From Paragorgia papillata (taxonomy: Eukaryota; Cnidaria; Anthozoa; Scleralcyonacea; Coralliidae), in assembly GCA_035771165.1 (NCBI GenBank), contig JAWNZC010000100.1:854001-918000 (forward strand): a stretch of DNA of 64,000 nucleotides, written 5' to 3'. The notes beneath the pieces are model-generated. The model saw only the letters and a program-made list of their open reading frames with translations. It made no database searches and was not told the DNA's origin. Made by a program: the position numbers and the translations under genes. Positions 50,601-59,600 of the stretch are shown one piece after another. Numbering within the stretch: position 1 is the stretch's first letter; each line of letters begins with the position of its first letter.

Positions 50601-53600
50601 AACGTCGACAACAAACAACAGAAAGATATAACTACCATTATCAGCAACGTAATGAAAACAAAAACAAACGACAACACCAGTAACAACATCTACACCAACA
50701 CGATCACATCCGTCGATAATTATAACATCAACAACAAATACTGACTACACCAAGCATTATAAACTAATATTAATATTATTTTCTACAATATAAATACAAA
50801 AAAAGGACAACAGCGGCAATGCACCATGTTTACCACCATCAACACTGCTAGTGTGAGCGCGACTGAGAGAACTACTATGACTGAAACAACAACGACAACG
50901 ACGATAAGGCAACGAAAGAGACAACTACAACAACAATGATGAAAATAACGACGACGATAACAACGATAACAACAACAAAAACATTGAAAAATTAAAATAT
51001 TTTGTTCTAACGCAAATTGAAACACTTACTGAAAATATTTTCATTACCACAACGGGTGGGAACTAAATCAGACGACAGCACAGAAAAACAAAAAAGAAAG
51101 AAAACTGAGCATTGGCACCATATAGTTAATCTAAAAATACTTCCAGCATTGCAACCAAGGACATAATAATTACTCCAAAAAATTCCTTTTAAAATTATAA
51201 ATAAAATTTATTTTTTTTATAGTGACGATTGCCATACTTTTTAGTATGGTGGCAATCGTCACTATATGAAATGTTAATCTAAAAATAATGATACTAATTT
51301 GATTGTCTGAGTATTTGAAAAAAAAAACAGTGTTGAAAACTAAATGCGATATGCGGTTGGCGGTAACTTAAAGTTTAAAAAAATGAAAAAACCAAAAACC
51401 TAAGAACACTAATTTCGCATGTCGAAAATCAGCCAAAATCCAATGCAATTTGTGAAGATGGCAAGACTTCACTCTCGTAAAAAAATTGCAAAATCAATTC
51501 AAATAATTTCATCCAAGAAAATTTAGCAATATTTGCTAAACAATATATAATTTTAGTCTGGAACGAAACCGAATTTTCCAGTCAAAGCAAAATGTTAACG
51601 AAAGGTACGTTCACTTGTAGTTGTACGGTTATTTACTGTATTATGGTGAAAACTATGGGACATTGCTTTAAATATAATATTTACAACAATATATAAAACG
51701 AAAAGGTATACATCCAATTGGAGTATGACACTAATACAGACAATTGATATCCTAATTAAACTCAAACTAAAACCTATTAAAAAACCTAAAACCTAAATCT
51801 AACACTTAAAACAAAAACTTAAATCAAACTAAAACATACGGAGAAATCCCAACGAGAGACTATATTGCAAAGCTTGATGTGCGTGTTTAGTTTCAAACTT
51901 TGAGTAAGACACAAAACGAGCAGTCCTCGACACTTTAATAAACCGGTAGTTATAAATTCGTTTCCAGGGCCTTGAGAATAGACGATTCTCTTTTTTCTCT
52001 TTTCTTCACATTTGGTGATAGATTGACGTCATTCAAAATAGGTCTAGCAGCCCTCCGTTTTAAAGTTTAAGGACTTTGCCAATTGATTGTCGATCACAGC
52101 AGGACCAAATTATGCTAAAGTAGTCAATTATTGGACTTGTCATGTAGTTGTAAAACAAAATCCTTTGATTAAACCGAAAACTGCATCTTTTTTTTAAGTA
52201 TGTCTATACGCTGAGAAACATTTTTTAAAAAGGTTATCAAATGCGCTTTTAACTTCAGTTCCTGAACTATCTCGAGGCATATTGAATTGGAACATGAAAC
52301 ATAGGAGAGCTGGTTTTCCTTTAACTTTAAAACAAAAACACATCTACAGTTTAACTTAGACTCGAGGTGCTTTTCTGTAAGAAACGTGGTCTTAATCTCT
52401 CCTTTTTTAAGCGGAAGCTTGTTTCCCGTAGCCCACTCAACCTCAGTGAAACCATTGTTTTAAACATTGCATTGTTCATCGCCATGTTTACATGCAGCCG
52501 GAAGATATGACTATGATCGTACTAGCTGTACACATGTCTATCGGGGAACATGTCACATTGAGTGGCAGTGAATATGATGAACAATAAATGACCAAGAATA
52601 ACACCCTAATGCGTCCTATGGGTAACATCAGCCAGACGCGTACCCTTTCTTCGTGACAATTTTTCTTGTATTTGTAAAATCAAACTTGAAGTCAGAGCGG
52701 CATCATTTACATGCGCCGTAGGCTTTTAGTTATTCCAACAAAATAGATGATCAACCATGTCAAAATCCACAGACACTATATTCTTGTCGAGATATTATAA
52801 TAGTTCGATCATCCACAATCTTTATTAATGGCGTCTCAACACTACATAAAATCCACACACCCTTAAATACATTACAGCGTTTTCGCTTAAATTTATTGTA
52901 TAGCGGTTCTTGTTCATCAAGACTGGAAACTAATCATTGTCACATACAGCCAGTGGCTGAATTGCAAAAGACGCACATGCATCCACGTGACTGAGTCGAA
53001 GACATATAAAAACGCTTCGTGCAGCCGTCATGCGACACACGTCTGACCACGGACAACAGCTAAGATCTAGGTGTTGATTTTACCGAGGGTACAAACCGGA
53101 GAACCCTGCGAAAAATATTGAAGCACAGGAGAGATCAACTGCAACTCTACTCACATGACTCCCAAGCTCGACAACAGGTGTCATTCCCAGGCGATCAACC
53201 ATATAAGTACTAAATCCGTCTAACCTTGGCTAAACTGCAGTGGTAAGAAGCAGCGCGCGCCACCCGTACTCTCCTCTTCTCTTTTGTAACACGGACAGAA
53301 CTGGGACATAGAGCGATAGTTTGAGACGTTCTCTATGTCACTAGTCTAGCTTGAGAAGGGGCTTGTTCTTTATGATTTTTCAATGCCGAAGGAGTACGAA
53401 AGACAAAAGACAAAAGAAGCAATTACTGGCGCAGCAATACTCAGAACACGGGCGCCGATCTTCTCAAGTCATGTTGGTTGATAAAAATTAATTTCCTGAT
53501 GGATTGTAATTGCATTGGCCTCGCTAAGTTATGATATAAAAAAAGAACTTCCGCGTTCTTTCTTAATTTGACAAAGTTTATTTATTTGTTTATTCAGACA

Positions 53601-56600
53601 AATATCCATTAAATTTATTTTCCATTCCTGTATCATCCTCTATACCACTCTTTCCATCGTTTAAGCCTTTAATAACCCTTTCCCTCCTTTGCTTACCCAG
53701 TTAAAGATCTAATTCTTTCCCGGATACTTCCTGGATTGTTTTGCTCATTTTCAAACGTTTTATATATAATCTTCTAGCGTTAGCCAACGTAAAATACATA
53801 AGGCAAATTAGACGGATGCAACCCGGAAAGAGTTAAAAGCTAGATCTGACTCACAAGTCCTATGTGTTTTACTCTGTTAAACGTCAGTCGGGGTGTTGGT
53901 GGCACAGTGGTTGGCGCACGTGCCTTTCACCTGCTCAGTTCAGTTATCGGATTAAAAATTTGCCTTGGCCGGATGTGAGAAGAGTGCTTCCAGTTTGACT
54001 CTACCAAACACCACATGTTTCCTCTGGGTACTCCGGTTTTCTCATGAATTAACACTGGATCAACAAGGGGTGGCCCTTACTGAACCTCTAAGGAGAACAC
54101 TTAGCTATAACTGATAGAGCAAACTAGCATAAATAAGATTATTTTAGTTTAGTCTTAGTTTAATTAAGTTCAGTCAATCTTAGTTGTCAGAAGGAAAATT
54201 TCCGACAGAAAAAAGGTACGGTGATTTTAAACACGCATTTATTGATGTAGCAGCTTTATGGCAGATTTGGTCATGCAAGAATTGAAATTTATGCCACTTT
54301 TAAAACACGGTTATCGCGCCATGGACAAATATATTCAATTAACGACATCATTAAATAATTATTTAAAAAAAAAACTAACATGTCATCAACCTTATCAATT
54401 CAGAAAAACAGGAGCCCAAGAAGGTCGTCTAAGCTCTTCTTTGATCAATTATTGTTTGTTTTCTGACCGAACTTTGTAATAGTTAATTAAAATTTCAGTG
54501 CCCAATACTTAAAGCATTTTTCTCAAAGCCAAGTCAAATATTGTTAGGTGATCTCGTTTATTCCTGCTACAAGGGTTTCATTCGTCAATGCTAAGACGCA
54601 ACTCGATTGTATCGTTGGCATCTAGATAGAGTCTCAAAATTGCAAACTATAGACTTTTAAATAGATGAATCATTAGCTTTTCCTGTTTGAGAATAGAATT
54701 CATTGATTCTCCGGGCCTTGACCGTCTTGAACTCGTTGAGAATTTGTAGGTTTGTTAGGAACCCTCAACGGTAGTGTAATTTGAAAAATAAATGTTTAGT
54801 CAGTCTTTAATGGAAAACTGTCACGAGTCGCGCATGCATGTACAAACATTTTGTTAAAAGACAATCTTTTCAAGTTTTATTTGTGTTTTAGGGCACCAGG
54901 ACAATGTTAACATGTCAAAGAACTGTTCACGTCCACAGAACGAAAAATTCCAGGCATAAAAAGGTATTTAACACAAAAAAGACGTACTCTGCATAACGGA
55001 ATCTAAGGGCGCTTTCCAATTGACAAGGTTAGACCGGTCAGTCCGGCCAGAATGGACTTCCTTTTGATTAGGCCCAAATTTTCCAGTCTGACCGTCCTAC
55101 GTCTCAAACGAATCGTGTTCCATTTAACCGGACTGACTGGTCTAACCGTGTAAATGGAAAGCCCCCTATGTGTCGTGAATAGAGGCTAGGCAATAAATAC
55201 CGCAACAAATAATTATCATTAAAGAAAGCGAAAAAGCGGTTCGACACTTTTATGACAACAAGAATGACAAAATTATACGAGCAATGTCACAGTATATTGA
55301 ATGAAAAAGAAATATTATGCGATACTTCACTTCACTTGCGATAGAAGTTGTAAGTGCTTCAGTTGTGATATAATTATACATGACTGGGCAGTGCCGTTCT
55401 ACTGGGGGATGCCGTTTGATTATGTATTAGTTCATACTGTATTATAGAATACAAAGGCCAATTAATTTACTTTTTCTTTCCCTTTAGCTCGATGCTTTGC
55501 CACGTCTTGGTCTGGCAAAATTATAAAAAAAGTGGTGAAGTCAAAAGTCCCTGCACAGAGGCATATCGCCGTGATAAATTTGATTAAGATGTATCAAGAT
55601 GTATCTTCTGTTTACGTGAATGAGTTTTGTAACTGGCTTATCGTGGCGTTCTTCTTATTTATGGTTTTAGTTTTGCAAAACGTCTCAAGACTACAAACCA
55701 ATATTATCTGGAAGCATATTTCATAAGCGGATTTGATATCGACGGCAATACTGATAAGAACAACAGATTTATACACAATTCAATCAAGAATATTGCTAAA
55801 ACTAGAAAATGTAGAACAACTATTGCCCCTGAACCAAACATTCATTTACATATCTACCACGTGAAATTTCTTGTATATATTTCCGCTATTCCTATTGTCA
55901 CGACAGAGTCCAACTATTTTGTTATTTAATATAGTAATTACTTTGATGCAGCATTTGGTTCCTCTGTTTACAACCTGTAAATAACTCTCTAAATCAGATA
56001 TTGTTTAACACTGATTTGGCTTAATTGTTTTCGAACGTAGCTTAGAAGTTACTTTTCATGAACCAACGGTTCGACACACACCGACCTACTGTAGTGTCGA
56101 AATGTTGCTCAAATGTTGAAACTATGATTCTTCACCTTCTGCTACGGAGATTTATTTGTGAAACTTCTCAATGTATTATTCTACTGCTACCATTATTTTC
56201 TACTCATGCTTAGCACACACTGCATTCCTGTGTTAACGCCTGGAATTTTTTCTTTGGCCAACACGAACACTTCATGGTCCTTTGCCAACACAATTCTGAT
56301 TACGCTAGATACGTTAAAATCGAAAAGGTGCGTCCGAAACTCTTTGATTTTGACTAAAAAAAACACGCTTATGCGCATGTTGTGACAGCGCCCCTTTAAC
56401 TGCAGCACGGAAAATACAAATATAGGTGAAAATATATTACCTTCAACTGCTTCATAACGAATCTTAAATCCTGTGAAAATATATTTTTCATTTGACAAAA
56501 ATCTGATCCTCAATATGTTTGATGGAGAAATGATATCCTGTGGAAGAATATTCCCACAATAACGCCCAATGACTCTTGATGTAATGCCATCTTGAATAAG

Positions 56601-59600
56601 GATATAATCACTATAGCAGTTGTCCGCGTCTATCCCCAAATTGAAAAACATGAAATTCAACTTAATCCGCCGATCTTTAGGTACTCTGATTTCCCATAGT
56701 CGTTTCATGTTGTTCAGGTAGTACAAGGGATAGTAAGGGGAAGTAAGGTACCCGGAAGAACTGTCGGCTATGTACGTGTCAAATGCTATATAATAAGAAA
56801 AATATAATGACAATTATTGAAATAACAATAGATACAGCTGAAAAGTCTATGTAACCAACATGCATAATTTCTCTGCGTAAAACTTATAAACAATAATAAA
56901 CGGTGCTGCAGTGCTGTCAGTTTCGAGCGTGAACGGGATTCTTGTCTATGCAATTAAATTGCAAATGATGCACAATGTGAGCACAGTCGAGCTGTACCCC
57001 TCGTTGTCTAGCTCAAAATAGACAATTGTATGTTGTCATAAAATGTGAACAATTTTTAAAACTCTCAGAAAATAACGACTTTTCTCATCCCGTTCAGAAA
57101 GGGTTTTGCAATACCCGCGAGAAAATAAATTGCGGAGCAATATTTCGACAACATTGAGCCGTAACTCGTGAAAGTTTATTTTTGCTTCGTGACTAATGTT
57201 GTGATACAACCTATAAATAATGTGCCACACGTCGTTAGCAATGAGGTACGGCCATTAACGATTTTGCACTTCACCACGTAAACAAAGTTTTGCTGCATGC
57301 TGTGATTAATAACAAGCGTTATGACTATGAATATTGATTCAAACATTTATTAAATCTAAATTAAGTGTAGCGATAATGTCTTGTTAATAGTTAGCACAAT
57401 TTTATAATCCGAGAGCACAGTTTGAAATGGATTTGTGTTTTTCTGTGGCCACATAAGTCGAGAACGCAGCCTGACGCAATACTCGGATAATTACAGTAAC
57501 ATTTTCTGTTAAAGGTTTTAGTTTCTCGTTCATATATTCTACTTATCAATTCCAATCTATTACCTATTTTTAGACTTTGGTCATATTTAACCCTATCCGG
57601 GCCGGGGCGAGGATACCCCACTTACATTTTTTAAGATAACTTCTCATCAGTTTAAAATAATGACACCAAATTTTGGGACTTTTCGTCAAATTTTTTATGC
57701 AACATTTTGATGCTATGCACTTGACCATACCTATCAACGTGTTGCCAAGGCATCTCCGTGTTAAAATATTATGTTTACGTTTTAAAAAAAGCGAAATAAC
57801 TGGATAAAAAGCTTCAAAATCTTATAATTTCATCTTTTTTTGTCCTATAAATTGTCACAGAGTCTTTACGTTCTACACATCTTTACGTTCTGTTTGGTCA
57901 GTTGGTTATTTTTCTCTTTCCTGCCGCAATGCATTTTCCGTATATTCTTGTTTTAAAATATAACCGTATTAGGCATGTTTAAGTAGCAAAGTTGTTTTTT
58001 GAAGTCAGCTTTGTTTAATAGTATTAAGTAAACAAACTGTGAAATTTCCCGTCACAAATGTAAAAACAAAGACATAAACGAATTTTTGTAGTTACCATGG
58101 TAACAAAGACTTCATTATTTTAAATTTCTAGCTATTTATTATGACTAAATTGCAGAAACAATCTCTAAGCACAAATTTAAACTTATTTGTGTTCAGCTAC
58201 AACCAGTAGCGTCGAGAAGGGGGGTTAAGCGGGGTAATTACCCCGGGGCCCGGGGAAAATAGGGGCCCGTAACATTTTATAACATTTTAGTCCAAGAAAT
58301 TTATTATTAAATTTAGCATCAAAACAGTTAAACTACAGAAATTTCATCTGTTTTTGTCCTTTTAATATGTTTATAAAGGCGGTACGAGTATGACCATTGT
58401 AAATATTTTAGCTTGAATGACGTTTCTGATGTAAGAATACTGTTAGAATACTTGATATATTGATGGTATTAAAACATTGATTTCGGGGGGGGGAGGGGGG
58501 TGCGGCTCCAAAGTTTGACCCAGGGCCCATCCCAGCTCTCGACGGCCCTGGCTACAACTACAAATTAAAATTCTGATGGTTGTAAAGACTTATGTGCGGA
58601 GCAAGACATTCTGGGAAATCCAATATGGCGGCCTCCCGGAATACACGTATTTTTACTAGTTTTCTGTGGGGGCTTTTTCCATATTTTTTTCTTTAAATGT
58701 GTATTTGAATATCCTTATCAAGAAAACTTGCAAATAATAAAAAAAGTGAATTTAAAAAATGTCTGTAATGCAAAACAATTAACTAGTAAAACTTAATATA
58801 AAAATTAGATACTGTTGACGTCATTGCGACGTTATAATACAAAGCAAAGTTCGATTATTTCATGAGTGATACATTCAAACATTTTATTACTGATTACCTT
58901 TCTTTATGGCTTTTTTATATCAAAATGGAAAGAGAAACAGACTGGTAAAAAACAGGTTAACATTATGTTGAGTGACGTCACTAAGACGTCATCGGCGATT
59001 GGGGGCTATTTAGAATATAGATTTTTAGAGTCAGTTACAACAAGTATTATTACGAAGCTTTATTAAATTAGGTTTAATAAGTGATAATGGGAGGGCCGAT
59101 TCGGCCGCCCGGCCATCATGACTACAAAAAACGCCTGGCCCGGATAGGGTTAGGAAATAGTAAATGTCCCCTCGTGTTCGTGCAAACACAAGAGCGGGAC
59201 AGCTATGGAGATGCACAGCTTTGGAAAATTACAGTGACTTTGTGAGCCTGAGCAGTATGCAAAGGTTCTCAAAAGTACTTTCAAATTTCGACAGACTTAC
59301 TCGAGTAGTCGCTAGTGTTTGTATCAAATTATATAAAGATACACATTTTCTATCTCTTTGATAAAATAAGTTAAGGAAAAAGCCTTGGTGTTGTAAATGT
59401 GTTCCTTTAGCGTTATAAGTAACAAATTACAGCACCAGTAACAAGTACGCGAGTTACAATATGTGAACTAGGAAAAACATGGTTGACAATTTTTTTTTTC
59501 AAGAAGATTTTACTGACATTTAAAGTAGTTTAAAGTGCTTATGAAACGAAAATAAAGTTTGTCTTATTTGAAAATACTATTGAAATGACAAAGTAACATA

